64,000 nucleotides of DNA from contig NZ_CP108538.1 of NCBI RefSeq assembly GCF_035994185.1, positions 1,426,001-1,490,000 on the forward strand, written 5' to 3'. This DNA is from Streptomyces sp. NBC_01217 (GTDB lineage Bacteria; Actinomycetota; Actinomycetes; Streptomycetales; Streptomycetaceae). Shown here piece by piece: positions 1 to 8,957 of this stretch. The notes below the pieces were generated by a model. It saw only the letters and a program-made list of their open reading frames with translations. It ran no database searches and was not told where the DNA came from. Numbering within the stretch: position 1 is the first letter of the stretch; each line of letters starts with the position of its first letter. Both the position numbers and the translations under genes were made by a program.

Positions 1-597
1 CAGGGGTGCGCGCGACCAGGTGGAGAGCAGCACGACGTCGGCGTCCGCGGCGATCCCGGTTGCGGAGGCGAGGACCCGGCCGTGGTGCCGGGCGGCGAAT
101 TCCGCGGCGCGCTCCGGGTCCGTGTCCTGCACCACGAGATCCCGGAAGCCGCGCAGGCTCCGCAGTCCGCGGACCATGATCTCGGCCTGGGCGCCCGCGC
201 CGACGACACCCAGCACTGCTTCGCCCGAGGGGTCGGGAGCGGCCAGGACGTGGGTGCCGAGAGCCGCGGCCAGTCCGGTCCGCCAGGCCGTGACACCGGC
301 GGAGTCGAGCAGGGCGAGGAGTTCACCGTCCCGGCCGCTGTGCAGACAGATCACACCGCGCAGCGCGGGCCGGGCGCCCGGGAACTTGGCGTTGACCTTG
401 ACGGTGTACGCGTCGATGCCCGGAAGGAGGCCGGGTATCAGGGCCGTCGCCGTGCCCGGGAACGGCAGATCGGTGCGCACGCGCTGCCCGGTGACCGTCG
501 AGGAACCGACTTGGACGAACCCCTCTCGCAGGGCCTTCAGCGAGGCTTCCGGATCGAGGACGGCCAGGAGATCACTGCTGGTCAGAAGGAGGGTCAT
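1..597 (-). CDS. Ornithine cyclodeaminase / mu-crystallin family protein (3' part missing)
   Basis: The gene starts at an ATG at 597 and runs leftwards out of the window, so only about the first 199 residues are seen. They carry the family core: YTVKVNAKFPG around residues 64-74 with the conserved lysines, and the Rossmann motif VVGAGAQAEI at 131-140 that binds NAD(H). Members include ornithine cyclodeaminase, alanine dehydrogenase and ketimine reductase; the visible part does not separate these. The downstream gene on the same strand is unrelated (YigZ). Family call is firm; substrate is unknown. Confidence 0.85.
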   Translation of the reverse strand, partial: MTLLLTSSDLLAVLDPEASLKALREGFVQVGSSTVTGQRVRTDLPFPGTATALIPGLLPGIDAYTVKVNAKFPGARPALRGVICLHSGRDGELLALLDSAGVTAWRTGLAAALGTHVLAAPDPSGEAVLGVVGAGAQAEIMVRGLRSLRGFRDLVVQDTDPERAAEFAARHHGRVLASATGIAADADVVLLSTWSRAPL

Positions 598-654
598 GCG
601 CTCATTGTGCTGTGTGACACGCGCTCATCGTCCTGTTGCGTCATGCGCGCATCG

Positions 655-1281
655 TCAGGCGTCCCCGTACGCCTCGCCGCCCAGCTCCAGCCGGGCCTCA
701 CCCGCCGTCGCGTCGGCCAGCCAGCCGCGGAACGCCTCGACATCGGCGTCCGGCAGCCCGATCTCGATGGTGACGGCCTCGCCGTAGCGGACCTCGCGGA
801 CGCTGCGCCCGGTGGCCCTGAGGTCGTTCTCCAGCCTGCCCGCGCGCTGATGGCCGACGGTGACCGTGGCGAGGCGGAACCGCCGGCGGGTGATGGTGCC
901 CAACTCGTCGAGGGCCTCCCCGACCACTCCCCCGTACGCCCGGATCAGTCCGCCCGCGCCGAGTTTCACACCGCCGTAGTAGCGGGTGACGACGGCGACG
1001 ACGTAGCGCATCTCACGGCGCGTCAGCATCTGCAGCATGGGGACGCCCGCGGTGCCACCGGGCTCTCCGTCGTCGCTCGCCTTCTGCACGGAGGCGTCGG
1101 CGCCGATCACGTACGCGAAGCAGTTGTGGGTGGCGGTCGGGTGTTCCTTGCGGACGCGTGCGACGAAGTCCTGCGCCACCTGTTCGGTGGCGGCGGGGGC
1201 GAGCGCGCAGATGAAGCGCGACCGGTTGATCTCGGTCTCGTGCACGCCCGCTCGGGCGACTGTCCGGTACTGCTCCTGCAT
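655..1281 (-). CDS. YigZ/IMPACT family protein
   Basis: This 208-residue protein matches the full length of the YigZ (UPF0029/IMPACT) family. The N-terminal domain shows the family signature ATHNCFAYVIG followed by DGEPGGTAG and VTRYYGGVKLGAGGLIRAY (about residues 50-118), and the C-terminal ferredoxin-like domain (DUF1949) follows. Bacterial members are thought to bind nucleic acid or act in translation-related stress responses, but no enzymatic reaction is settled. It starts at ATG 1281 and stands alone, divergent from the CoA-binding protein gene. Confidence 0.9.
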   Translation of the reverse strand: MQEQYRTVARAGVHETEINRSRFICALAPAATEQVAQDFVARVRKEHPTATHNCFAYVIGADASVQKASDDGEPGGTAGVPMLQMLTRREMRYVVAVVTRYYGGVKLGAGGLIRAYGGVVGEALDELGTITRRRFRLATVTVGHQRAGRLENDLRATGRSVREVRYGEAVTIEIGLPDADVEAFRGWLADATAGEARLELGGEAYGDA

Positions 1282-1339
1282 CCGGCCACCCTATGCCCCG
1301 GCCGGGAATGGTCCGGAGCCGCTGTCCGTTGTCCGGATC

Positions 1340-1750
1340 ATGTACGCAGACGCAGAGACGATCCACAGGATCCTCCGGGACACGGGCGAGACCTGGGCGG
1401 TGGTGGGCCTGTCCGACAACCGCTCGCGCGCGGCCTATCGCGTCGCCGAGGTGCTCCAGCACTTCGGCAAGCGGGTGGTGCCGGTGCACCCGAAGGCGGA
1501 GCGTGTTCACGGCGAGGACGGCTACGCCTCACTGGCCGACATACCGTTCCCGGTCGATGTGGTGGACGTCTTCGTCAACAGCGAACTGGCGGGCGCGGTG
1601 GCCGACGAGGCGGTGGCGGTCGGCGCGAAGGCGGTCTGGTTCCAGCTCGGGGTGATCGACACCGAGGCGTACGAGCGCACCCGGGCGGCCGGGCTCGACA
1701 TGGTCATGGACCGCTGCCCCGCCATCGAGATCCCCGCGCTGAGCCGCTAG
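1340..1750 (+). CDS. CoA-binding protein (YccU-like)
   Basis: A 136-residue Rossmann-fold protein of the CoA_binding family. WAVVGLSDNRSRAAYRVAEVLQ near residues 16-37 is the nucleotide-binding turn, and VVDVFVNSE and AVWFQLGV are typical of short YccU-like proteins related to the N-terminal domain of acyl-CoA synthetase (ADP-forming). The start is set at ATG 1340, because the reading frame upstream overlaps the divergent yigZ gene and has no family similarity. Physiological role unknown. Confidence 0.85.
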   Translation: MYADAETIHRILRDTGETWAVVGLSDNRSRAAYRVAEVLQHFGKRVVPVHPKAERVHGEDGYASLADIPFPVDVVDVFVNSELAGAVADEAVAVGAKAVWFQLGVIDTEAYERTRAAGLDMVMDRCPAIEIPALSR

Positions 1751-1822
1751 CCGCAGCGCGCTACCTCTCGTCCGAATGTGCGTGGTGTCACACCCGGCGT
1801 CCGGCTGGGAGAATGGCCCGCT

Positions 1823-2674
1823 GTGAGTACTACGACCGCGCCGACCGTCCGTCACAGCCGGACCGGTCTGGCCGGGCAGCTGTCCGAACTCGGGGTGGAG
1901 CAGAACGGCGTCCTCCTGGTGCATGCGTCGATGCGTGCCGTGGGGCCGGTGAGCGGCGGGGTGCGGGCAGTGGTCTGCGCGTTGCGGGATGCCCTCGGCG
2001 AACACGGCACACTCGTCGTCCCGGCCTTCACCCCGGAGAACTCCGACACCTCGTCGCACTACCTCGACCGGGTGCGCGGCCTCGGCGACCGGGCCCGTGA
2101 GGCCGTGCGGGCGAGCATGCCGCCCTTCGACCCCGCGATGTCGGCCGCGCCGTCGATGGGCCGTCTCGCGGAGACCGTGCGGCTCACCGAGGGCGCGGTG
2201 CGCAGCGAGCACCCCCAGACGTCCTTCGCCGCGCTCGGCCCGCTGGCCGGCGGACTCGTGGCGCAGCACCGCCCCGACTGCCATCTCGGCGAGGACTCCC
2301 CGCTGGCCCGTCTCTACGAACTGCGGGCCCAAGTGCTCCTGCTGGGCACCGGGTTCGACACCTGTACCGCGTTCCATCTCGGCGAGTACCGAGTGCCCGC
2401 CCCGCCCTGCCGCAGCTATCGGTGCGTGGTGACGGCCGAGGGCCGGCGTCAGTGGTGGGAGTATGAGGACGTCGCGCTGGACGACAGCGACTTCGCCGCC
2501 CTGGGAGCGGACTTCGCCCGCGCGGACGACGGTGCGGCCGTACGCACCGGCGCAGTGGGCTCATCGACGAGCCGCCTCTTCCGCTTCACCGACGCCGTCG
2601 ACTTCGCGGCCCGCTGGCTGCCGTCGCACCGGGGCGCTGTGCCCGTTCAGGCCCTCTGCCACGCGCCCGGCTGA
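1823..2674 (+). CDS. Aminoglycoside N(3)-acetyltransferase family protein
   Basis: A 283-residue AAC(3)-family acetyltransferase. The signature elements are all present: VLLVHASMRAVGPVSGG near residues 30-46, TLVVPAFTPENSD, EHPQTSFAALGPLA, HLGEDSPLARLYELRAQVLLLGTGFDTCTAFHLGE. These are the acetyl-CoA and aminoglycoside-binding parts of the antibiotic_NAT fold. The start is GTG 1823, preceded by a GGGAG-like site. Such genes are common in Streptomyces chromosomes, and many do not give measurable resistance, so the fold is certain but the substrate is not. Codon use is like its neighbours and no mobile element is near. Confidence 0.88.
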   Translation: MSTTTAPTVRHSRTGLAGQLSELGVEQNGVLLVHASMRAVGPVSGGVRAVVCALRDALGEHGTLVVPAFTPENSDTSSHYLDRVRGLGDRAREAVRASMPPFDPAMSAAPSMGRLAETVRLTEGAVRSEHPQTSFAALGPLAGGLVAQHRPDCHLGEDSPLARLYELRAQVLLLGTGFDTCTAFHLGEYRVPAPPCRSYRCVVTAEGRRQWWEYEDVALDDSDFAALGADFARADDGAAVRTGAVGSSTSRLFRFTDAVDFAARWLPSHRGAVPVQALCHAPG

Positions 2675-2681
2675 GAGCCGC

Positions 2682-3242
2682 TCAGGCCCTGACGCCCAGA
2701 CCGTCGACGACAACCGCGCCGGGCAGTGCCGCCAGCGCCTTGCCCGGGACGATCAGCTTCCCGCGTCGGCTGCCGCTGCCGATCAGCACCCATTCCTCGT
2801 CGACGACGGCGGGGTCGATCAGCAGCGGCCACGCCGCCGGGAGTCCGATCGGGGTGATTCCGCCGTACTCCATGCCGGTCTCGCCGACCGCCGTGTCCAT
2901 CGGGGCGAAGGATGCCTTGCGGGCGCCCAGGTGCTTGCGGACCGCGCCGTTCACATCGACGCGGGAGTGGGAGAGGACCAGACAGGCGGCCAGCGTCACT
3001 TCGCCGCCGCGCTTGCCCGCCACCACGACGCAGTTGGCCGAGCGGTCGAGCAGATCCGCGCCGTGGTGCTCGACGAAGACCGCCGTGTCGGCGATGGCCG
3101 GATCCGTGTCGACGTGGATGATCTGCGCGGCGGGGACACCGCCCCAGCCTTCGCTCACGGCTGCGGCGACGGGCTCGGTGAGCAGGTCGATGCGGTCGGC
3201 CGCCGGGCAGGCGTTCTCGAAGGATCCGATGGGTGCGCGCAT
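2682..3242 (-). CDS. YbaK/prolyl-tRNA deacylase-domain protein
   Basis: A protein of about 186 residues with the YbaK/ProX-type aminoacyl-tRNA deacylase fold. The core ANCVVVAGKRGGEVTLAACLVLSHSRVDVNGAVRKHLGARKASFAP contains the strand and helix with the conserved lysine of these trans-editing enzymes, and TGMEYGGITPIGLP is the usual glycine-rich loop. Family members hydrolyse mischarged tRNAs (Cys-tRNA-Pro, Ala-tRNA-Pro) in the cytosol. A start at ATG 3242 is preferred over ATG 3290, since similarity begins near MRAPIGSFE. It converges with the acetyltransferase gene. Confidence 0.85.
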   Translation of the reverse strand: MRAPIGSFENACPAADRIDLLTEPVAAAVSEGWGGVPAAQIIHVDTDPAIADTAVFVEHHGADLLDRSANCVVVAGKRGGEVTLAACLVLSHSRVDVNGAVRKHLGARKASFAPMDTAVGETGMEYGGITPIGLPAAWPLLIDPAVVDEEWVLIGSGSRRGKLIVPGKALAALPGAVVVDGLGVRA

Positions 3243-3286
3243 GCGTGCCACGCTAACAGCGTCCCGGAGGAGGCCGGTTGGCCGTC

Positions 3287-3859
3287 TCACCGTACGGGCG
3301 GGATGGAGACAGCCATGGTGATCTCGGTCGGCACGGAGCCGTCGTTACGGTAGGCGTGCGGATGATGTGCCTCGAAAGTGGCGGAGCCGCCTGCGGGTAC
3401 GGAGTACGGGGTTCCGTCGACGACCAGGGTGAGTTCACCCGCGGTGACGTGGAGCAGTTCGACCGTGCCCTCGGGGTGCGGGTCGGAGGTGCTGCTCTCG
3501 CCCGGCATCAGGTGCCAGGACCAGAGTTCGAGCGGCCCCCTGGCCTCCGTACCGACGAGCAGTGTGGTGGAGCTCCCCGCCTCCGTGGACCACATGCGTA
3601 CCGCCTGACTGTCGGGCACCAGCCGGACCGGTGAGCCCTGCTCGTAGTCGAGCAGCGTGGTGATGCTGACGCCCAGCGCGTCGGCGAGCTTGACCGTGGT
3701 GCCGACGCTCGGGTTGGTGCGGGCCTGCTCGATCTGGATGATCATGCCGCGGCTGACCCCGGCACGGGCGGCGAGTGCGTCCAGGGTGAAGCCGCGTTCC
3801 CCCCGCCAGCGCTTGAGATTGCGCGCGAGCGACTGGTTGAGCTGATCGAGGTCAGACAC
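3287..3859 (-). CDS. XRE-family transcriptional regulator with C-terminal cupin
   Basis: A 190-residue regulator: an N-terminal XRE helix-turn-helix (LARNLKRWRGERGFTLDALAARAGVSRGMIIQIE, residues 11-44) joined to a C-terminal cupin (LHVTAGELTLVVDGTPYSVPAGGSATFEAHHPHAYRN). In this HipB/SinR-cupin class the cupin usually senses a small ligand. The gene is divergent from an EamA exporter 93 bp away, so the simplest inference is that it controls that exporter and itself. The effector is unknown. Confidence 0.9.
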   Translation of the reverse strand: MSDLDQLNQSLARNLKRWRGERGFTLDALAARAGVSRGMIIQIEQARTNPSVGTTVKLADALGVSITTLLDYEQGSPVRLVPDSQAVRMWSTEAGSSTTLLVGTEARGPLELWSWHLMPGESSTSDPHPEGTVELLHVTAGELTLVVDGTPYSVPAGGSATFEAHHPHAYRNDGSVPTEITMAVSIPPVR

Positions 3860-3952
3860 GTTCCGTCCAATATTATGGATGACAGGGTCGAAAATACTGC
3901 ACTACGGTGTGGTGGGCCCAACCGTTCATCGCACTGTACTGCGAGGCATGCA

Positions 3953-4819
3953 ATGACAGCACTGTTCGCCCTGGCCACCAGCGTGCTCTGGGGGCTCGCC
4001 GACTTCGGCGGCGGACTGCTCACGCGCCGTACGCCCGCGCTGACCGTGGTCGTCGTCTCGCAGGCCGCCGCAGCCGTGGTGCTGGGTGCCGTCGTGATCG
4101 CGACGGGCGGCTGGAGCGAGGCGGGTCCGCAGCTCTGGTTCGCCGTCGCAGCGGGCGTTGTCGGGCCGGTCGCGATGCTGAGCTTCTACAAGGCCCTGGC
4201 GCTCGGCCCGATGGGTGTCGTCTCCCCGCTCGGCTCGCTGGGTGTCACGGTGCCGGTGAGCATCGGGATCGTCGTCGGGGAGCGGCCGGGGCTGCTGCAG
4301 TTCGCGGGGATCGGCGTCGCCGTGGTGGGCATCGTGCTGGCCGGTGGTCCGCAGTTGCGCGGGGCTCCGGTGCAGCGCAGGGCCGTGCTGCTGACCCTGA
4401 TGGCGGCGTTCGGCTTCGGGTCGGTGATGACCCTGATCGCGGAGGCGTCCACGACGGTGACCGGGCTGTTCCTCGCGCTCTTCGTACAGCGCCTCACCAA
4501 TATCGCGGTGGGTGGCACGGCCCTGTACGTATCGGTGCGGCGCGGGGCACGCGCCCTGCCGGAGGAGGGCGGGGCCGCCTCGGTGCTGGCCTCCCTGCCG
4601 GCCCTGATGTTCGTCGGGCTCGCAGATGTCGCCGCCAACGGCACGTACGCGCTCGCCGCACAACGCGGCCCGGTCACCGTGGCCGCCGTGCTCGCCTCGC
4701 TCTATCCGGTGGTCACGGCCCTGGCCGCGCGCGGGGTGCTGGGGGAACGGCTGCGCGGGGTGCAGGCCGCCGGGGCCGGTCTCGCCCTGGTGGGCACGGT
4801 GCTGCTGGCGAGCGGCTGA
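3953..4819 (+). CDS. EamA/DMT family transporter
   Basis: A 288-residue integral membrane protein with ten hydrophobic segments and two EamA repeats (FALATSVLWGLADFGGGLL at the N-terminus; VTVAAVLASLYPVVTALAARGVLGERL in the second half). Such proteins usually export metabolites or amino acids. The start is ATG 3953, with a GAGG site nine bases upstream; longer frames read through the divergent promoter region. It pairs divergently with the XRE-cupin regulator, which probably controls it. Confidence 0.88.
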   Translation: MTALFALATSVLWGLADFGGGLLTRRTPALTVVVVSQAAAAVVLGAVVIATGGWSEAGPQLWFAVAAGVVGPVAMLSFYKALALGPMGVVSPLGSLGVTVPVSIGIVVGERPGLLQFAGIGVAVVGIVLAGGPQLRGAPVQRRAVLLTLMAAFGFGSVMTLIAEASTTVTGLFLALFVQRLTNIAVGGTALYVSVRRGARALPEEGGAASVLASLPALMFVGLADVAANGTYALAAQRGPVTVAAVLASLYPVVTALAARGVLGERLRGVQAAGAGLALVGTVLLASG

Positions 4820-4840
4820 GGATCCGGCCGCTCGCTGTCC

Positions 4841-5635
4841 TCAGTCGCCGAAGGAGGGGCCCGATGTCCCGTCCGGCTCCGCCAGGGCCCGCAACTGCTC
4901 GGGCGTGACGCCCGACGGGATCGGCACCGGAGCGGGGGTACGCAGCGGCGGCTGCCAGCCCTTCTCGGAATCCCAGCTGCGTACGACCCGGGCGGGAGCA
5001 CCGGCCACCACCGCGTGATCGGGCACCTCACCGCGTACCACCGCGCCCGCGGCGACCACCACATTGCGTCCGAGCGTTGCCCCGGGCAGGATCACCGCTC
5101 CGGTGCCGATCCAGCAGCCCGGCCCGATGGCGACCGGCTCCATGCGGGGCCACTGTCTGCCGACGGGCTCGTGCGGATCGTCGTAACTGTGGTTCGTGGA
5201 CGTGATGTAGACATACGGTCCGCAGTACGTGTCCGAGCCGATGCTCACTCTGGTGTCGGCCACGACATGGCTGCCGCGGCCGAGCACCACCCCGTCCCCC
5301 AGGGTCAGGATCGGCTCGGGTCCGAGGTCCAGATCGGGCATGAGTCCGGCGGTCAGGGTGACCTGCTCACCGATCACGCAGTGGGCGCCCAGCTCGATCC
5401 ATGACTCCCCGAACACCGTGCCCTGCGGAAAGGCCAGTCGGGTGCCCTCGCCGATCCGGCCGAACCGCAGCCGGCCGGGGTGTTCCGCGGTGACCGCGCC
5501 CGACTCCTGCACCCAGCGCCAGCCGCGGTGAACGGCCCGGGACAGGGCGCGCCGCCGCCAGGCGGCGAGGGAAGAGAACGTGTTCCTGTTCTTGGGCACT
5601 CGCACACGGTAGTCGGCGGCGCCCGGCGTGATCAC
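4841..5635 (-). CDS. Hexapeptide-repeat acyltransferase (maltose/galactoside O-acetyltransferase type)
   Basis: The C-terminal two thirds form a left-handed beta-helix of hexapeptide repeats (ILTLGDGVVLGRGSHVVADTRVSIGSD, IGPGCWIGTGAVILPGATLGRNVVVAAGAVV) ending in DHAVVAGAPARVVR, the usual end of LbH_MAT-type acetyltransferases. STNHSYDDPHEPV has the catalytic histidine region. The ORF extends to 5635; the real start may be a GTG at 5599 because residues 1-12 have no family match. The acceptor is probably a sugar or cell-surface glycan, which is inferred only. Confidence 0.85.
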   Translation of the reverse strand: MITPGAADYRVRVPKNRNTFSSLAAWRRRALSRAVHRGWRWVQESGAVTAEHPGRLRFGRIGEGTRLAFPQGTVFGESWIELGAHCVIGEQVTLTAGLMPDLDLGPEPILTLGDGVVLGRGSHVVADTRVSIGSDTYCGPYVYITSTNHSYDDPHEPVGRQWPRMEPVAIGPGCWIGTGAVILPGATLGRNVVVAAGAVVRGEVPDHAVVAGAPARVVRSWDSEKGWQPPLRTPAPVPIPSGVTPEQLRALAEPDGTSGPSFGD

Positions 5636-5753
5636 CGCGGCAACCTGTGATGTTCACCCCACTCGGCGGCGCTCCCCCGCCCGTCGCATACCGTTCCTCC
5701 GACGCGATCGGACGACCGCGACCGCACAGCACCTGGGCACGGAGGGACGCACG

Positions 5754-6284
5754 ATGGCAGAGCAGGCGTTGATCACGGGGATCGGCGGCAAGGAGCCGGA
5801 CATCGATGCGGAGGCCTTCACCGCACCGACATCGGTCGTGATCGGTGAGATCACGATGGCCGCGGGCTCCAGCGTCTGGTACCAGGCCGTACTGCGTGCC
5901 GAGTGCGGTCCCATCGTCATCGGCACCGACAGCAACATCCAGGACAACTGCAGCGTCCATGTCGACCCCGGGTTCCCCGTCACGGTCGGCGAACGCGTCT
6001 CGGTCGGGCACAACGCCGTGCTGCACGGCTGCACCATCGAGGACGACGTGCTGGTCGGCATGGGGTCCACCGTCCTCAACGGTGCCCGCATCGGTGCCGG
6101 TTCGCTGATAGCGGCACAGGCACTCGTCCCGCAGGGCATGCAGGTGCCCCCGGGCTCGCTCGTCGCGGGCGTCCCCGCCAAGGTCAAGCGGCAGTTGACC
6201 GAGGAGGAGCTGGAAGGCATCAAGTTCAACGCGGCGGGCTATGTGGAGCTGGCCAAGGCACACCGCCAGGCACACGAGAGCTGA
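5754..6284 (+). CDS. Gamma carbonic anhydrase family protein
   Basis: A 176-residue single-domain left-handed beta-helix protein. HVDPG, then SVGHNAVLHGC, supplies the three zinc-binding histidines of gamma-class carbonic anhydrases, and the YrdA/CaiE-like ending SLVAGVPAKVKRQLTEEE is present. Whether it hydrates CO2 or is a zinc acyltransferase-like relative cannot be told. The start is ATG 5754, preceded by GGAGGGACGC; sequence upstream overlaps the divergent acyltransferase promoter. Confidence 0.9.
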   Translation: MAEQALITGIGGKEPDIDAEAFTAPTSVVIGEITMAAGSSVWYQAVLRAECGPIVIGTDSNIQDNCSVHVDPGFPVTVGERVSVGHNAVLHGCTIEDDVLVGMGSTVLNGARIGAGSLIAAQALVPQGMQVPPGSLVAGVPAKVKRQLTEEELEGIKFNAAGYVELAKAHRQAHES

Positions 6285-6392
6285 CCCGAAGGCGGACGAG
6301 CAGCGGGGCGCGCCGCGCACTCCAGGCGTGCAGGGCGGACGGTTCGGGGTGTCGCCCGCTGCCGAAAGCCTGCGCCGCGCCGCCCGGCCGGG

Positions 6393-7052
6393 TCAGTCCG
6401 CCACCGGCACGGTCCCCGCATCGGGCGTGGAGACGAGCGGTGCGTGCGCCGCCGCCTTCTTGGCCCGGTTTCTCAGCACCAGCATCGAGACCACTCCGAA
6501 CAGCACCGCGACCACCAGGCCGAGATACGAGAACCGCTTGAGCCAGGCCTCGGCGACGACGCCCACCGAGTAGACGACGGCCGTGGTTCCACCGGCCCAG
6601 ACGATGCCGCCGAACAGGTTGGCGATGAGGAATTTCCAGTACGGCATGTGCAGTACGCCGGCCAGCGGTCCCGCGAAGATCCGGAGCAGGGCGACGAAGC
6701 GGCCGAAGAACACCGCCCACATGCCCCACTTGTGGAAGGAACGCTCCGCCATGGCGATCTGGCTCTCGCCGAAGTGCTTGGGGAACCTCCCGCCGAGCCA
6801 GGCGAGAAGTGGCCGCCCGCCCCTGCGGCCGATGGCGTAACCGATCGAGTCACCGATGACCGCGCCCGCCGAGGCACAGCCGCCGAGAACCCAGGGGTTG
6901 ATCCCGTCGTGCCCGGCAGCCAGCAACGCCGCGCTGACCAGAACGATCTCTCCCGGGAGCGGGATGCCGAGGCTCTCCAGCCCGATGACGACGCCCACCA
7001 GGACGTAAACGCTGACCGCGGGGACGGTCTCCAGCCACTCCTGGATGTGCAA
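6393..7052 (-). CDS. DedA family membrane protein
   Basis: A 219-residue DedA (SNARE-associated PF09335) membrane protein with four to five hydrophobic helices and the family motifs LESLGIPLPGEIVL near residues 25-38, GYAIGRRGGRPLL and FFGRFVALLRIFAGPLAGVLHMPYWKFL. DedA proteins are linked to membrane potential and lipid-carrier (C55-P) transport. The start is a TTG at 7052 with a good AAGGA site eight bases upstream. A relative of the same superfamily lies at 12813. Confidence 0.9.
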   Translation of the reverse strand: MHIQEWLETVPAVSVYVLVGVVIGLESLGIPLPGEIVLVSAALLAAGHDGINPWVLGGCASAGAVIGDSIGYAIGRRGGRPLLAWLGGRFPKHFGESQIAMAERSFHKWGMWAVFFGRFVALLRIFAGPLAGVLHMPYWKFLIANLFGGIVWAGGTTAVVYSVGVVAEAWLKRFSYLGLVVAVLFGVVSMLVLRNRAKKAAAHAPLVSTPDAGTVPVAD

Positions 7053-7146
7053 CGCCGGTTCCTTCCGTACTGATGTCCCGTTAGCCGCCGGCCAGCTCCA
7101 CGGCGCGCCGCGGGAATGCTACCTGTCCCGCCAACGGCCCGAACAG

Positions 7147-7198
7147 CGCGAAGGGCCGCCAGGCACCCCGATGGCGGGGTGCCTGGCGGCCCTTCGCG
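7147..7198 (-). terminator. Strong intrinsic-type terminator hairpin
   Basis: A perfect 23-bp stem (7147-7169 pairs with 7176-7198) with a six-base loop lies immediately after the stop of the leftward thioesterase gene. There is no U-run, as is usual in Streptomyces, where long GC stems serve as terminators. Confidence 0.8.
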
Positions 7199-7211
7199 GG
7201 GCCGTTCCGGA

Positions 7212-7664
7212 TCAGGCGTTGGGGCGGAGTGTCCAGACGACCGTCATCTCACCGGTCACCGCGCCGTCCGCGCGCTGGATCTCGATGAGCACGGGGAATT
7301 CGGGCCGCTTGCCCTCATCCAGTTCGGCGACGACATCGGCCACCGGGCGGCCGAGGGTCGCTGTCGCGGTGACGACACCCTTGGCCAGCTTCTTGTAGCC
7401 GATCTCCGCCTTCACCGCCAGCGGCACGGCGCGCGACAGTTGGTCGCCGAAGGCGGCGATGACGATCGCGCCGCTCGCCGACTCCGCGAGCGTGAACATC
7501 GCACCGGCGTGGGGCCCGCCGACGTGGTTGTGGTAGTCGGCCTGGTCCGGCAGACGGACCACCGCACGCTCGGCAGTGGTCTCCAGGAACTCGAGATTGA
7601 GGGTCCGGGCCATCGGAACCGTTGCGGCGAGCATCTCGCCGACGGTCATCTGTTCAGCGCTCAT
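7212..7664 (-). CDS. PaaI/DUF4442-type hotdog thioesterase
   Basis: A 150-residue single hotdog-fold protein. HNHVGGPHAGAMFTLAESASGAIVIAAFGD (about residues 46-75) is the central helix with the conserved HxGxxF-type motif of acyl-CoA thioesterases such as PaaI and DUF4442 members. It probably cleaves acyl-CoA thioesters in the cytosol; chain specificity is not visible. Its transcript ends at the strong hairpin at 7147-7198. Confidence 0.82.
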   Translation of the reverse strand: MSAEQMTVGEMLAATVPMARTLNLEFLETTAERAVVRLPDQADYHNHVGGPHAGAMFTLAESASGAIVIAAFGDQLSRAVPLAVKAEIGYKKLAKGVVTATATLGRPVADVVAELDEGKRPEFPVLIEIQRADGAVTGEMTVVWTLRPNA

Positions 7665-7801
7665 GGCCAGATGTTACTCACGAGTAGAACCGTTTGACCA
7701 TCCCCTGGACATCCGCTCCCGTCCACTGATCGCACCCTTCACCGTCCGCTCACGGGGGCGGGCGTAGCCGACCGGGCACCGCCCCTCTATCGTTACTCGC
7801 C

Positions 7802-8893
7802 ATGTGGCCAGGACAGCAGCCGCCCGGGGGCGAGCAGAACCCGCAGGACCAGAGTCAGAACCCGTATCAGCAGCCGGGGTACCAGCAGCCGAATCCCTAT
7901 CAGCAGCCGGGATATCAGCAGCAGGGACAGCCCGGACAGCAGCCCGGGTATCCCCAGCAGGGACAACAGCCGGGGTATCCCCAGCAGGGCCAGCAGCCCG
8001 GCTACCCGCAGCCGAACCCGTACCAGCAGCCGACCGTGCCGCAGTACGCGATGCCCGGTCCGCCCGGCGGCCCGCAGCCCGACGGCGGCAAGAAGAAGAC
8101 CACGGCTGTCGCGATCGTCGCGGCCACCGCCGTCGTAGTGGCCGCCGTGGTCACCGGTGCCGTCGTGCTCAACAAGGACGACAGCAAGGGCAAGGACGTC
8201 GCCGACGACAAGAACTCCTCGGCACCCGCCGACCCGTCCGGTTCCGCGTCGCCCGAGGAGAATCCGCGCGGCACCGACGGGGACGCCAAGCCCCAGATCG
8301 CGGGCTGGAAGGTCGTCACCAACCCCAAGTGGGGCACGCAGTTCGACGTGCCCGGCGACTGGGAGGTCAGCTCCCCCGGCACGTTCTCGTTCTTCGAGGA
8401 CGACAAGAAGGGAGACGGCTCGCCGCTCATCGGTTTCTCCGCACCGTCGTACTACAAGAGCAAGTGGTGCGTGGACGACTCCGACAAGGACGGCACCAAG
8501 GAGGACATGAGCCTGGCCAGCGCCGGCACCAGAGGCGCGCAGGGAGCCACGGATGCCGCCAAGAACGCCCACAGCGAAGCCGGCACCTGGGCGTGGGCCG
8601 CGTATGCGCAGCACATGCCGCAGAGCACCATCAAGTTCACTCCGGCCACGCAGTACACGACCAAGTCGGGACTCACCGGCCAGGTCGTCACGGCCACCGC
8701 TCCGAATGTCACAAAGCGGAAGAAGTGTGACAGTGACGGCAAGACGATCGCCTTCACTTTCAAGAACAAGAAGGGCGATTTCGCCTCCTGGGTCCTGTAC
8801 GGAGCCGACAACGTCGACGACGAACTCCCCGACACGACGATCCAGAAGATCCTGAGCACCGTGCGGCTGGTGGACGTCGCTCCGTCCTCCTGA
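7802..8893 (+). CDS. Membrane-anchored protein with Gln/Pro/Gly/Tyr-rich N-terminus
   Basis: A 363-residue protein of unknown function. Residues 1-90 are a low-complexity cytoplasmic tail made of YQQPGYQQ and PGYPQQGQQ-like repeats; KKKTTAVAIVAATAVVVAAVVTGAVVL (about 97-124) is one transmembrane helix; a charged Ser/Asp-rich linker leads to an extracellular domain with two cysteines (SKWCVDDSDKDG and KRKKCDSDG) that could form a disulfide. This layout is common among actinobacterial surface proteins. No enzymatic motif was recognised. Confidence 0.8.
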   Translation: MWPGQQPPGGEQNPQDQSQNPYQQPGYQQPNPYQQPGYQQQGQPGQQPGYPQQGQQPGYPQQGQQPGYPQPNPYQQPTVPQYAMPGPPGGPQPDGGKKKTTAVAIVAATAVVVAAVVTGAVVLNKDDSKGKDVADDKNSSAPADPSGSASPEENPRGTDGDAKPQIAGWKVVTNPKWGTQFDVPGDWEVSSPGTFSFFEDDKKGDGSPLIGFSAPSYYKSKWCVDDSDKDGTKEDMSLASAGTRGAQGATDAAKNAHSEAGTWAWAAYAQHMPQSTIKFTPATQYTTKSGLTGQVVTATAPNVTKRKKCDSDGKTIAFTFKNKKGDFASWVLYGADNVDDELPDTTIQKILSTVRLVDVAPSS

Positions 8894-8957
8894 CATTCCG
8901 CACCGGCGCCGGGATAAGGATTTGGCAGGGCGGGGTCGCGGCGGCGATAGTCCCTTG

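Noticed and set aside
82..2100. A 672-codon open frame on the plus strand
   Set aside because: It runs through and antisense to the ornithine cyclodeaminase and yigZ genes, has no family similarity and is a GC-rich shadow frame.
1823..2674. Acquired aminoglycoside resistance gene
   Set aside because: No mobile element, host-like codon use, and AAC(3) homologues are normal in streptomycete chromosomes.
7860..8040. Repeated DNA resembling a short repeat array
   Set aside because: The repeats are in frame and encode a Gln/Pro/Gly-rich tail; units vary and have no spacers, so it is not CRISPR.
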